Part shown: positions 7,851 through 15,333 of the stretch, one piece after another
How positions within the stretch are numbered: position 1 is the first letter of the stretch
Layout: each line of letters begins with the position of its first letter
DNA from: Bacteroidales bacterium UBA6117
GTDB taxonomy: Bacteria; Bacteroidota; Bacteroidia; Bacteroidales; VadinHA17
Direction of reading: 5' to 3'
Length of the DNA stretch: 27,984 nt
NCBI GenBank assembly: GCA_002428385.1
Contig: DIWB01000021.1
Location: 22,816 to 50,799, forward strand
Notes under the pieces: generated by a model
The model's input: the letters and a program-made list of their open reading frames with translations, nothing else
Told to the model about the DNA's origin: nothing
Databases searched by the model: none
Made by a program: the position numbers and the translations under genes

Positions 7851-7913
7851 GTTACTGGTTACTGGTTACTGGTTACTGGTTGCTGGTTGCGGGTTGCGGG
7901 TTGCGGGTTACTC
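7851..7913. repeat. Nine-copy 7-bp tandem repeat downstream of dnaA
   Basis: The array consists of GTTACTG x4, GTTGCTG, GTTGCGG x3 and GTTACTC, with no interruptions. The unit variants are clustered rather than mixed, as expected from tandem duplication of already diverged units. The 7-bp period excludes a coding role. It starts 12 nt after the dnaA stop. Similar intergenic heptamer arrays occur in Bacteroidota genomes, as far as I recall. Confidence 0.85.
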
Positions 7914-7937
7914 GCTACTAAACCCTTTTATACCACC

Positions 7938-7977
7938 GTCATTGCGAGTCCCGCTTCGGCGGGAGGAAGCAATCTTT
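7938..7977. repeat. REP-like palindromic element (ATTGCGAG...GAAGCAATC type)
   Basis: The outer arms ATTGC (7941-7945) and GCAAT (7969-7973) enclose an inner stem TCCCGC (7949-7954) / GCGGGA (7959-7964) closed by a TTCG loop, giving the very stable C(UUCG)G tetraloop in RNA. I recognise this pattern as a dispersed intergenic repeat in many Bacteroidota and related genomes. It lies between the convergent dnaA and the 7999-10806 gene and could also act as a transcription end or stabiliser. Only one copy is in the window. Confidence 0.7.
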
Positions 7978-7998
7978 TACCCTTAACACAATCCCGCC

Positions 7999-10806
7999 TT
8001 ACCGTCTTCCTTTGAAGTAACGGCTCTCAATATCCTTCACGCACCGGAATCCAACTGTTGCATTTCGATCGTATCCCTGCGACACCATAAGCATTATCTG
8101 CGTCCTGTCAAGAGGCTGGGGTCCTCCTTTAACGTACCACCAGCTTGATTCGGGATTATAGAAGCTGCCTCCCCTTATAACCATCATGTAATAAGATCCG
8201 TTGAAATACATGTCATTGGTCATCTGCCATACATTTCCGACCATATCAATAACTCCCCAGGGGCTCATCCCTTTGCTGAAGGCATCAACAGGAGTAGGCT
8301 TACCGAATGAGTTATTGCATAAAGTACCGTGAAACTCATTTCCCCACGGCCATTTCCTTTTGTCGGTACCCTGGGCCGCAAGCTGCCATTCTGCTTCTGT
8401 AGGAAGCCGCTTCCCTGCCCATTTTGCATAGGCCTTCATGTCCTCGAGGCTCAGATAAACAACCGGATAATTTTCCTGGCCAGGCAAATAGATTCCATAT
8501 TCCCAGTGCCTTAAATACCTTGCTGTATCAACAGGTCTGTAACCCGAGCTTTGAACAAATTCATAATACCGGGCATTTGTAACAGGGTAAAGGTCAATCA
8601 GGAAGCTGTCGATGCTTACGGTTAAGCCGCTGACTCCGGGGTAAGGCATGAAATCCTCAGAGGTGCCGACCTCATAGGAAAACTCAGTTCCGGGTATTAA
8701 AATCATGTCCGGGGCTATCCCGGTAGCCCTGACAGTTCGCTCCACCCTGCTGACCAGCCATGGTAAGCCTCCCTCGAGATGATGAATGTTTTCATCGAGG
8801 AGATTTTTTCCGTCAAGCAGCTGTACAACTATCTTTCCCTCATAGTAGCCAAAGTGATCCCTGAGGCTGATTATCGTGTCGCTTCTCAGACGGAATTCCC
8901 TGAAAGCAGTACTATTTGAAGGATTTCCTTTCCAAACAAGCACCCTGTGATTGTCTGCCGATCGCAGCATAAGTGAATCGCCCCTGAGCTTCGATCCTAG
9001 AAGGAGGGGAAATTCAGCAATGCAATCAAGCGAACCCTCCATACGGGTTCCCGACAATGAGGCCGGCCATCCCTCAGTGGTGGACGTGAGCCAGGTCATA
9101 CCTCCTTCCGTAACGGGAATGATATTCTCATGATTCCAGAGCGAAACATAATGCCGGGTTATATTGCCGTCGATCCTGAACAGTTTTCCCTCAAAGCCTT
9201 CATGACGCATGTTCAGAACCGTATAAAGGGTTTTCTCCCCTGCCCTCCACCTGTTTACATAGATTCTGTCGGCCTGGGTCCCGATCATTGGTGTCCACTC
9301 CTTATCAAGGAAGGCATCGTTGTTCTGACGAAGAATAAATGTTGTTCTGGCGAGATATTCAAGGTCCTTCTGGTAATTTTCATCCCGTCCGCCCGGACGG
9401 AACATATTCAGCTCGGTGCCATATCCGTTGAAGAAAGAGATTGCAATCTCGCGGTGCAGAACGTCTTCTCCGACATCACAGACCCTGAAGATTGAAAAAT
9501 CGGGTTTTATCAGTTTGTTAAGGTTCAGTTCGGGACTCAGGAATATGGCATTATGAACCCTTCCCGAAATTATTCCCGGCATATCCCGGGGAACGGCCAT
9601 GCCTTCGGAGTACATCACCACTCCCTTCCTGACACTGTCGGCTGCCAACTGGAGCTGACGGCTCGAGCTGCCCTGAGTGTCGAGAACCACTCCGTCTGCA
9701 TCGGTTTCGGCAATCAGAGAGGCCATTCCCTTCATATGGTTTTCAAGCCTGGTGCTGGTATCCCAGGGATTATAAGCTATAAACATCCTGGTATTGTTCT
9801 GCCGGGCCAATCCTCCGAATAATATCCGGAGCTGTTTCAACCCTCCGGGCAGATCCCTGTAGAGATCCCACTGATTACGCTGGTCCAGCCCAAGACGGGG
9901 CCAGGTCGGCCATAAACCGTACACATCAATATATCCGAAGAGATCCATACCTTTTCTGAGGACATCTGCAAAAGTGTATAAGCCGGTCGATCTGTCGAAA
10001 AACTCCCTGTCCCATGCCATCTGGAGCATAATCAGATAGCTTTCCCTGATCCAGGCCAGGTCGGCCCTTTCATACAATGAATTGTCAAATTCACTGATAT
10101 CATAAAGGTAGCGGTCCCTGAACATCAGTTTCAGCCCATTCTGCCACTCCCCCCTGAATATGTCGGCATAAATCCTGTAGCTGACCTTTGCTTTGGGAGG
10201 CAGTACCGTTTTATATCTCCGGTTCAGTCCGCCCTTTGTTTCCATTCGTCGCGCAACAGCGCAAACCGAGATTCCGGTCTGAACATCGAAAGAAGTGTAG
10301 CCCAACTCCCATGCGTTGTCGGGAAGAATAACCCTTACCGGCAAATATCCCGGGCGCGACAGCCGGGCCCGGGCCAGATCGTCGGGCCCCATTCCGGTTA
10401 TACTGACTGATGCGCTGTCGGAACCGAAAGGAAGGACGTTGCTTATTGTAACAGTATCACCGGAGATATTCTCAAATTCAACATCGCACCGCCATCCCAG
10501 GGAATCAGAATCAGTCTGAATCAGCTGAATCCTGACCGAATTTCCAAACTGCAGGGAGTAACCATTCCCTTCAACAGAAGCCTGGGCTTCGGCTGTAGAT
10601 TGCATTTTTTCATCGAGCAGGAAACTTAAAACAGGTTTTTCCCGTTTAAATGGTAAGCCTGAGTTATCCGACAGGGTAAGGCTGTCGGCCGAAAGACCGG
10701 TGAGGCCCGAAAAATGGACCTTAGAAATGGACTGAGATAAGGCCGGGCATGGAATGATAAAGGAACATATTATTAATGCCCGGATGAATATTTTTAAGTT
10801 GAACAT
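7999..10806 (-). CDS. Large secreted protein: barrel-like region plus C-terminal SUMF1/FGE-type domain
   Basis: The exact function is unknown. A signal peptide (residues 1-24, FIIPCPALSQ) is followed by a beta-rich N-terminal region (to about 230), then a region (about 250-500) that resembles a glycosidase TIM barrel: GGLKQLRILFGGLARQ, MFIAYNPWDTS, ADGVVLDTQGS (Asp376), VMYSEGM (Glu401). A further beta-rich stretch leads to a C-terminal SUMF1/formylglycine-generating domain (about 698-925) with LYPVTNARYYEF, GKRLPTEAEWQLAAQG, WPWGNEF, WGVIDMVGNVWQMT, VIRGGSF and GFRC. The cysteine pair used by true FGEs upstream of GFRC is absent, so this domain is probably a non-catalytic or carbohydrate-handling relative. 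The ATG at 10806 is well supported by the signal peptide. The barrel assignment is inference from pattern only. Confidence 0.8.
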   Translation of the reverse strand: MFNLKIFIRALIICSFIIPCPALSQSISKVHFSGLTGLSADSLTLSDNSGLPFKREKPVLSFLLDEKMQSTAEAQASVEGNGYSLQFGNSVRIQLIQTDSDSLGWRCDVEFENISGDTVTISNVLPFGSDSASVSITGMGPDDLARARLSRPGYLPVRVILPDNAWELGYTSFDVQTGISVCAVARRMETKGGLNRRYKTVLPPKAKVSYRIYADIFRGEWQNGLKLMFRDRYLYDISEFDNSLYERADLAWIRESYLIMLQMAWDREFFDRSTGLYTFADVLRKGMDLFGYIDVYGLWPTWPRLGLDQRNQWDLYRDLPGGLKQLRILFGGLARQNNTRMFIAYNPWDTSTRLENHMKGMASLIAETDADGVVLDTQGSSSRQLQLAADSVRKGVVMYSEGMAVPRDMPGIISGRVHNAIFLSPELNLNKLIKPDFSIFRVCDVGEDVLHREIAISFFNGYGTELNMFRPGGRDENYQKDLEYLARTTFILRQNNDAFLDKEWTPMIGTQADRIYVNRWRAGEKTLYTVLNMRHEGFEGKLFRIDGNITRHYVSLWNHENIIPVTEGGMTWLTSTTEGWPASLSGTRMEGSLDCIAEFPLLLGSKLRGDSLMLRSADNHRVLVWKGNPSNSTAFREFRLRSDTIISLRDHFGYYEGKIVVQLLDGKNLLDENIHHLEGGLPWLVSRVERTVRATGIAPDMILIPGTEFSYEVGTSEDFMPYPGVSGLTVSIDSFLIDLYPVTNARYYEFVQSSGYRPVDTARYLRHWEYGIYLPGQENYPVVYLSLEDMKAYAKWAGKRLPTEAEWQLAAQGTDKRKWPWGNEFHGTLCNNSFGKPTPVDAFSKGMSPWGVIDMVGNVWQMTNDMYFNGSYYMMVIRGGSFYNPESSWWYVKGGPQPLDRTQIMLMVSQGYDRNATVGFRCVKDIESRYFKGRR

Positions 10807-10896
10807 AAACAGGATCGGTAAAGTTTTCTAAAAACTGATGCAATTTAAAACATAAGCAAGATTTTTAGTACTGTTTTAAAAAGTATTAAGAAAATA

Positions 10897-11124
10897 ATGC
10901 AAAATATGGCACTCCTGAAAAAAATAGTGAAACTTTTCTTTTTGTCACTCCTTTCCATTATCATAATGGGAGGTTGTGCTTCATCAAAGAAGAATCCGTA
11001 TTACGAAAAAAGGATACAGGCATCAAGGACCAACACCAAGCAGCTTGGGAGAAACCGGTATTATTTTTCCAAGGACTATCAGAAGAAGTTGTCTAAAAGC
11101 TATAAAAGAAAGGTCAGGTATTAG
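10897..11124 (+). CDS. Small basic lipoprotein, unknown function
   Basis: The product is 75 residues and I do not recognise the family. It has an export segment (LLKKIVKLFFLSLLSIII) and a lipobox MGGC (Cys27), so it should be lipidated. The 49-residue mature part is strikingly basic (16 Lys/Arg against 2 acidic residues) and rich in Tyr, with paired YY at two places. Start may be the ATG at 10897 or 10906; both leave the signal intact. It is divergent from the SUMF1-type gene and ends 1 nt before the end of the convergent hydrolase gene. Its charge suggests contact with LPS, peptidoglycan or nucleic acid, but that is a guess. Confidence 0.7.
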   Translation: MQNMALLKKIVKLFFLSLLSIIIMGGCASSKKNPYYEKRIQASRTNTKQLGRNRYYFSKDYQKKLSKSYKRKVRY

Positions 11125-11125
11125 T

Positions 11126-11893
11126 TCACTCGCCGCAAACAAAGCTTAGTCCGTCGTAGGCAAGCGCAATGCCGGGAGGAAGTGATTCAGACACCTCCGC
11201 ATGAAGTCCCATCTGATGGCTGATATGAGTAATGTAGGCCTTTCGGGGTGAAATCTCCCTTATAAAATCAATCGCCTCGCGGAGAGAGAAATGCGATATA
11301 TGTTTTTCTTTTCTAAGTGCGTTAATAACCAAATACTTAACTCCAAACAATTTTTCCTTTGTCTCCTCGGGAATATAATTTGCATCGGTGATGTATGCGA
11401 AATCGCCTGTTCTGAACCCGTAAACGGGAAGCCTGTAATGGTAAACCCTGAGTGGGGTAAGGAGAACGGAATTCACCTGGAAATTGTCTTCGCTGATATT
11501 ATTCAGGCGCATTTTTGGTATTCCGGGATACTGGTACTCGGCAAACACATATGAATACTCCTTCCGTACTGCTTTCTGCACCCTTTCCTCGGCGAATATG
11601 TCTATAGCATCACGGCTTTTATAATTGAATGCCCTCACGTCATCCATTCCTGCGATATGGTCCTTGTGTTCATGAGTAAGAACAATTGCGTCGAGTTTCC
11701 TTACATTTTCGCGGAGCATCTGCTGGCGGAAATCAGGTCCGGCATCAATCACGAGAACCGTATCCCCCTTTTCTATCAGTATCGAGGTACGGAGTCGTTT
11801 GTCGTGCCGGTCTTCAGAACGGCAGATCCCGCAATCGCATGCTATGACCGGAACACCTTGAGAGGTGCCTGTTCCAAGAAAGGTAATTTTCAC
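11126..11893 (-). CDS. PhnP-like metallo-beta-lactamase-fold hydrolase
   Basis: Metal-dependent hydrolase of the PhnP/cyclic phosphodiesterase branch of the metallo-beta-lactamase fold. From the chosen start the protein begins (V/M)KITFLGTGTSQGVPVIACDC, as homologues do, with the CDCGIC cysteines (residues 19-24) that bind a structural metal in PhnP-like proteins. The catalytic zinc motif THEHKDHIAGMDD is at 73-85; FAYITDAN and the late ITHISHQMG His supply further ligands. The frame extends to a GTG at 11947, but those 18 residues have no counterpart in the family; the GTG at 11893 is preferred. The substrate is unknown; cyclic phosphodiesters are the family precedent. It is tail to tail with the small lipoprotein gene. 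Confidence 0.85.
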   Translation of the reverse strand: MKITFLGTGTSQGVPVIACDCGICRSEDRHDKRLRTSILIEKGDTVLVIDAGPDFRQQMLRENVRKLDAIVLTHEHKDHIAGMDDVRAFNYKSRDAIDIFAEERVQKAVRKEYSYVFAEYQYPGIPKMRLNNISEDNFQVNSVLLTPLRVYHYRLPVYGFRTGDFAYITDANYIPEETKEKLFGVKYLVINALRKEKHISHFSLREAIDFIREISPRKAYITHISHQMGLHAEVSESLPPGIALAYDGLSFVCGE

Positions 11894-12016
11894 TTTAAGC
11901 AATTTCAAGGCAAACCTAAGGCAAAAATCAATAACTGCCAATAACACTTATTATTTTTTATTTCTTTAAATCCTGAGCACGGTTAATAATATTATTTTTA
12001 CAGTCACCCCAATTCT

Positions 12017-12718
12017 ATGGCAGCCGGAAAGATATACCTCATACCTGTCACCCTGGGCAATCAGAATTACAATGATGTCATACCCCAGGGAGTTCTGGAG
12101 ATAACCAGGTCGCTGAGGCTGTTTGCCGTGGAAAATATCAGGAGCGCACGGAGGTATCTGAGGCTCATTGACAAGGACTTCCCAATTGACGAGACTGAAT
12201 TTCTTGAGTTCAGCGAACACACAGGCGAATCGGAAATCAGTAAATTCCTTGAGCCGGTTGACAGGGGAAAGGATATGGGATTAATGAGCGAAGCAGGTCT
12301 GCCCGGGATAGCTGATCCCGGAGCTCTGCTGGTTTCAGCAGCCCACAGGCTCAGGATAAGGGTCATTCCGCTTTCGGGTCCTTCCTCTATCCTTCTGACA
12401 TTGATTTCCTCCGGTCTCAACGGGCAGAACTTCACGTTTAACGGATATCTTCCGGTCAAACCTGCAGAAAGGTCAGCAGCGCTTAAATCGCTTGAAAAGA
12501 GATCAAGGAATGGGATGGCTCAGATTTTCATGGAAACCCCCTACCGCAACCAGAGGATGGTCGATTCCATACTGTCGGTATGCAGTGATGACACTTTGCT
12601 CTGCATAGCCACCGATATTACTCTGCCGGGAGAAAACATCCGCACAATGACCATCGCGGAATGGAGAAGGAATGTCCCCTCCATCAACGACAGGCCCACC
12701 GTGTTTGTCATTCAGTAA
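12017..12718 (+). CDS. RsmI-like SAM-dependent methyltransferase (tetrapyrrole methylase fold)
   Basis: Member of the tetrapyrrole methylase superfamily closest to RsmI, which 2'-O-methylates C1402 of 16S rRNA. Visible family features are IYLIPVTLGN at the N-terminus, the SAM-loop motif SEAGLPGIADPGA (91-103), PLSGPSSILLTLISSG (118-133), FNGYLPVK (141-148) and FMETPYRN (171-178). At 233 residues it lacks the C-terminal extension of E. coli-type RsmI (about 286 residues), and the PTLGN-like motif is altered. It may therefore be a short Bacteroidota RsmI or a paralogue with another target. It is divergent from the PhnP-like gene and convergent with the FKBP genes, ending 10 nt from them. Confidence 0.8.
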   Translation: MAAGKIYLIPVTLGNQNYNDVIPQGVLEITRSLRLFAVENIRSARRYLRLIDKDFPIDETEFLEFSEHTGESEISKFLEPVDRGKDMGLMSEAGLPGIADPGALLVSAAHRLRIRVIPLSGPSSILLTLISSGLNGQNFTFNGYLPVKPAERSAALKSLEKRSRNGMAQIFMETPYRNQRMVDSILSVCSDDTLLCIATDITLPGENIRTMTIAEWRRNVPSINDRPTVFVIQ

Positions 12719-12728
12719 AGTCTTCCTT

Positions 12729-13238
12729 TCAGTCGATATGCTTGACCAGTTTTACCAGATTAATCTGGCAGATAAAAGGTGTATAGGGTGGGATGAAGTA
12801 ATTTCCCTGTTCGCCGTATGCAAGCTTGGAAGGAAGAATGAACAGCGATGTTCCTCCTTCCTTCATATAAGTGAGAGCTTCATCAAAACCAGGAATAAGT
12901 TCTCCCTCGTTGACAGGCTTAATCAGGGTATCCGACGTATCAAGGTTTGAATCGAGTATACTCCTGTTAATATAATGTATTGCGTAAAATATATACGCAG
13001 TATCATGTGTCTCCGCCTGAAGACCGGTTCCGGGAATATAGTCGAGATAGTACAAACCGCTTGATGTCAACTGAAAATCAAGAGTGTCGTTATCTGAAAG
13101 AAAATTCTGGATCTGGAGTCTCTCATTAAGCTCCGGGTCATCCGGTCCGCTTGAAAGGTCACAGGATGGCAGAAAAAATAACGAAAACAACACGGCCAGG
13201 ACTAATGGCTTCTGATAGTAGAAATATTTTTTCATCAT
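12729..13238 (-). CDS. FKBP-type peptidyl-prolyl isomerase lipoprotein
   Basis: Putative cell-envelope prolyl isomerase. The 169-residue protein has a signal with lipobox (LFFLPSC, Cys26), an acidic linker, then a compact FKBP domain (about 60-167): YAIHYINRSILDS, ELIPGFDEALTYMKEGGTSLFILPS, KLAYGEQG and a final INLVKL strand. The LAYG tyrosine of active FKBPs is kept. It is the last gene of a minus-strand run NrnA-like, FKBP, FKBP; 41 nt separate it from its paralogue. Tandem FKBP lipoproteins suggest partly specialised folding helpers. In gliding Bacteroidota the FKBP lipoprotein GldI has this architecture, but I see no other gliding gene here. Confidence 0.85.
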   Translation of the reverse strand: MMKKYFYYQKPLVLAVLFSLFFLPSCDLSSGPDDPELNERLQIQNFLSDNDTLDFQLTSSGLYYLDYIPGTGLQAETHDTAYIFYAIHYINRSILDSNLDTSDTLIKPVNEGELIPGFDEALTYMKEGGTSLFILPSKLAYGEQGNYFIPPYTPFICQINLVKLVKHID

Positions 13239-13279
13239 AGTTAAGTTAGAATAGAAAGTTCCAGCAATAATCGTTCCAT

Positions 13280-13813
13280 TTATTCAGATCCGATAACAGT
13301 TACCCGGTAAACAACGATAGTTCTCGGAGGTATTTTCTTTCCGTCTCCAACAAGGCCGTGAGCCAGGAACGGAGGCAGGATGAACATGGCTTTCCCTCCA
13401 GGCTTAAGCAACCGTAAACCTTCATTCAGTCCGGGTTCAATATCCGATTTCCCCACGGTCACCTGCATAGGGCCCGATTCGTCAGAAGAGTAACAAAAAG
13501 TGCCGTCTATGAGCTCGCAGCGATAGGCGATCTGTATCCTGTCGTTATCCCTTAGCCGATTGCCTTCTCCCTCTTCTTCAATCATATACCACAGCCCTGC
13601 CGGAGACTCCTTCATCGTGAGTCCCTTCCTTTCGATATAATTTTCAATGATTTCCCTGTCCTTTTGCACCAGGAACCTGTTCATTTCAGCCATTTCATTT
13701 TTGCCCGGCTTCTGCGGCTGTTCTCTGTCGGGGTTGCCGTTCCTGCATGAGCAGGAAAGCAAAATCAGCATCCATATTACAAGCAGGCTCTGCTTCATGA
13801 TCACTTGGTTCAC
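13280..13813 (-). CDS. FKBP-type peptidyl-prolyl isomerase-like lipoprotein, GldI-like architecture
   Basis: Second envelope FKBP. The 177-residue protein has a short signal with lipobox (ILLSC, Cys21), a charged helical linker (about 28-65), then an FKBP domain (about 75-175): IQIAYRCELIDG, EPGLNEGLRLLKPGGKAMFILPP, FLAHGLVGDGKKIPP and IVVYRVTV. The usual LAYG is LAHG here, so a conserved active-site tyrosine is replaced by histidine, which may weaken isomerase activity. Start may be ATG 13813 or the internal ATG at 13798. Only 2 nt separate it from the upstream phosphoesterase gene, so the two are coupled. Confidence 0.85.
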   Translation of the reverse strand: MNQVIMKQSLLVIWMLILLSCSCRNGNPDREQPQKPGKNEMAEMNRFLVQKDREIIENYIERKGLTMKESPAGLWYMIEEEGEGNRLRDNDRIQIAYRCELIDGTFCYSSDESGPMQVTVGKSDIEPGLNEGLRLLKPGGKAMFILPPFLAHGLVGDGKKIPPRTIVVYRVTVIGSE

Positions 13814-13815
13814 TT

Positions 13816-14838
13816 TTAGTCTTTCAAAAGCATATCTTCCTGTTCCCTCAGCACTTTGAGAAAATAAGCAATAGTATTTTCGAGGGTGTCGTAATATTCT
13901 CCCCCTGAAGCATTGAGGTGACCGCCTCCCGAGAAATACCTGGAGGCAAAATCATTGGAAGGAAAATTCCCCTTCGACCTGAAGGATATCTTCACAAAAT
14001 TGTCCTTCTCCATGAAGAATACGGAAAAGACTATTCCCCTTATCGACAGGGGAAGGTTTACAAAACCCTCCGTATCACCTTTAACATGATTAAAATCAGC
14101 AAGATCTTTTTTTGTAAGATAGATATAAGCCGTTCTGTACTCTTCAAGAACAGTCATTCGCTGATAGAGCGAAAAACCCATGAGTTTCATCCTTTCGGCC
14201 GAGAAATTGTTATAGACCGTATTCAGGACATCTTCCCTGTCGATTCCGGTGTCGAGCAGGTCGGCCACAACCCGCATTGTATTGCCGGTGTATGCACCAT
14301 GCTCAAAATTGCCGGTATCCGTAATGATCCCGACATAAACACTCTCGGAATAGGAATGGTCGCGGAAGGGTTCTCCGTTCATGATGGTTACAATCTCATG
14401 CACCAGTTCGGCGGTGGAACATTTTGAGGGGTCCGATATCAGGAGGTCTGCAAAATCCACAGGCTCCAGGTGGTGATCTATTATAACCTTTTTCGCCCTT
14501 GAAGAAACAACGAAAGATTCCGCCTCTCCAAGCCGGTTAGGCAGATTGAAATCGAGCATAACTATCAGACCGGCATTTTCAATGAGCTGTCTGCATCTCT
14601 TTCTTTTCCTGATAAAGACATTAATCTTATCCGAACCATCCATCCATTTCAGGAACTCCTGAAGGTTATTCGGACACATCATTTCAACCTTCATACCCTT
14701 ACCTGAAAGATACCGGTAAAGTGCGAGCTGAGAACCGATTGCATCGCCATCGGGATTGATATGGCTTATCAGCAATATATTGTCAGACGATTCCAACAGT
14801 TCCGAAAATTCTTTTGTATATTTGGCCAGATCTATCAC
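13816..14838 (-). CDS. DHH-family phosphoesterase, NrnA-like
   Basis: DHH/DHHA1 phosphoesterase of the NrnA type; relatives degrade short oligoribonucleotides, 3'-phosphoadenosine 5'-phosphate or cyclic dinucleotide products. Motifs in order are SHINPDGDAIGS (25-36), VMLDFN (93-98), DHHLEP (121-126), GIITDTGNF (170-178) and the DHHA1 motif GGGHLNASGG (304-313). Length (340) matches NrnA. It leads a minus-strand operon with two FKBP lipoprotein genes and is divergent from ndk, whose putative promoter starts 3 nt before this gene's ATG. The exact substrate cannot be told from sequence. Confidence 0.9.
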   Translation of the reverse strand: MIDLAKYTKEFSELLESSDNILLISHINPDGDAIGSQLALYRYLSGKGMKVEMMCPNNLQEFLKWMDGSDKINVFIRKRKRCRQLIENAGLIVMLDFNLPNRLGEAESFVVSSRAKKVIIDHHLEPVDFADLLISDPSKCSTAELVHEIVTIMNGEPFRDHSYSESVYVGIITDTGNFEHGAYTGNTMRVVADLLDTGIDREDVLNTVYNNFSAERMKLMGFSLYQRMTVLEEYRTAYIYLTKKDLADFNHVKGDTEGFVNLPLSIRGIVFSVFFMEKDNFVKISFRSKGNFPSNDFASRYFSGGGHLNASGGEYYDTLENTIAYFLKVLREQEDMLLKD

Positions 14839-14841
14839 TTT

Positions 14842-14849
14842 TACTTTTG
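14842..14849 (+). promoter_or_regulatory. Putative -7 element of the ndk promoter
   Basis: TACTTTTG is an exact TAnnTTTG match with a TTG at 14822-14824, a 17-nt spacing that fits the Bacteroidota promoter rule. It lies 57 nt before the ndk ATG. The -33 part falls inside the divergent phosphoesterase gene. Confidence 0.65.
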
Positions 14850-14906
14850 CTTAATCAAGGGGTTAAAGATAGGAAATTATTTTTCAGGCATAGTTTCAAT
14901 AAGGAT

Positions 14907-15329
14907 ATGGACGGAAAATATACTTTTTCAATTATAAAACCGAATGCGGTAAGGACCGGAAAGACAGGTCCGATACTTTCAATGATCAATGAAGGAGGTT
15001 TTGAGATCTCGGCCATCAAGATGGTTCAGATGACCACTTACCAGGCGGAGGCATTTTACGAAGTCCACAGGGGAAAGCCCTTTTATGAGGATCTTGTGGA
15101 ATTCATGACATCAGGACCCGTTATTGTATTGATTCTCAGGCATGAAAACGCAGTCAGCGAATTCCGCAGACTGCTCGGGGCCACTGATCCTGAAAAAGCT
15201 GAACAGGGAACTGTCAGAAGGAATTTTGGCGTTTCGGTGAAAATGAATGCCATTCATGGTTCCGACAGCGATGAAAATGCAATCAGGGAATCAAACTTTT
15301 TCTTTTCTGATATTGAAAGATACTGCTAA
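14907..15329 (+). CDS. ndk: Nucleoside-diphosphate kinase
   Basis: Transfers the gamma phosphate of ATP to nucleoside diphosphates by a phosphohistidine intermediate. The 140-residue protein shows FSIIKPNAV (Lys11), the RRNFGVSVKMNAIHGSDS active-site segment with His117, and AIRESNFFF. An open frame extends upstream to 14814, but that stretch overlaps the promoter and the divergent gene; MDGKYTFSIIKPNAV is the expected N-terminus and sets the ATG at 14907. It is followed after 4 nt by a gene of unknown function, so the two are likely cotranscribed. Confidence 0.96.
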   Translation: MDGKYTFSIIKPNAVRTGKTGPILSMINEGGFEISAIKMVQMTTYQAEAFYEVHRGKPFYEDLVEFMTSGPVIVLILRHENAVSEFRRLLGATDPEKAEQGTVRRNFGVSVKMNAIHGSDSDENAIRESNFFFSDIERYC

Positions 15330-15333
15330 TCGT

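Noticed and set aside
11894..11947. Longer N-terminus of the PhnP-like hydrolase
   Set aside because: The 18 extra residues precede the conserved KITFLGTGTSQG start and are not expected in the family; GTG 11893 is a better start.
14814..14906. Upstream extension of ndk
   Set aside because: It overlaps the divergent phosphoesterase start and the promoter, and encodes residues not found in nucleoside-diphosphate kinases.
15247..15333. Upstream start for the unknown gene after ndk
   Set aside because: It would overlap ndk by 83 nt in another frame; the ATG 4 nt after the ndk stop is more plausible.
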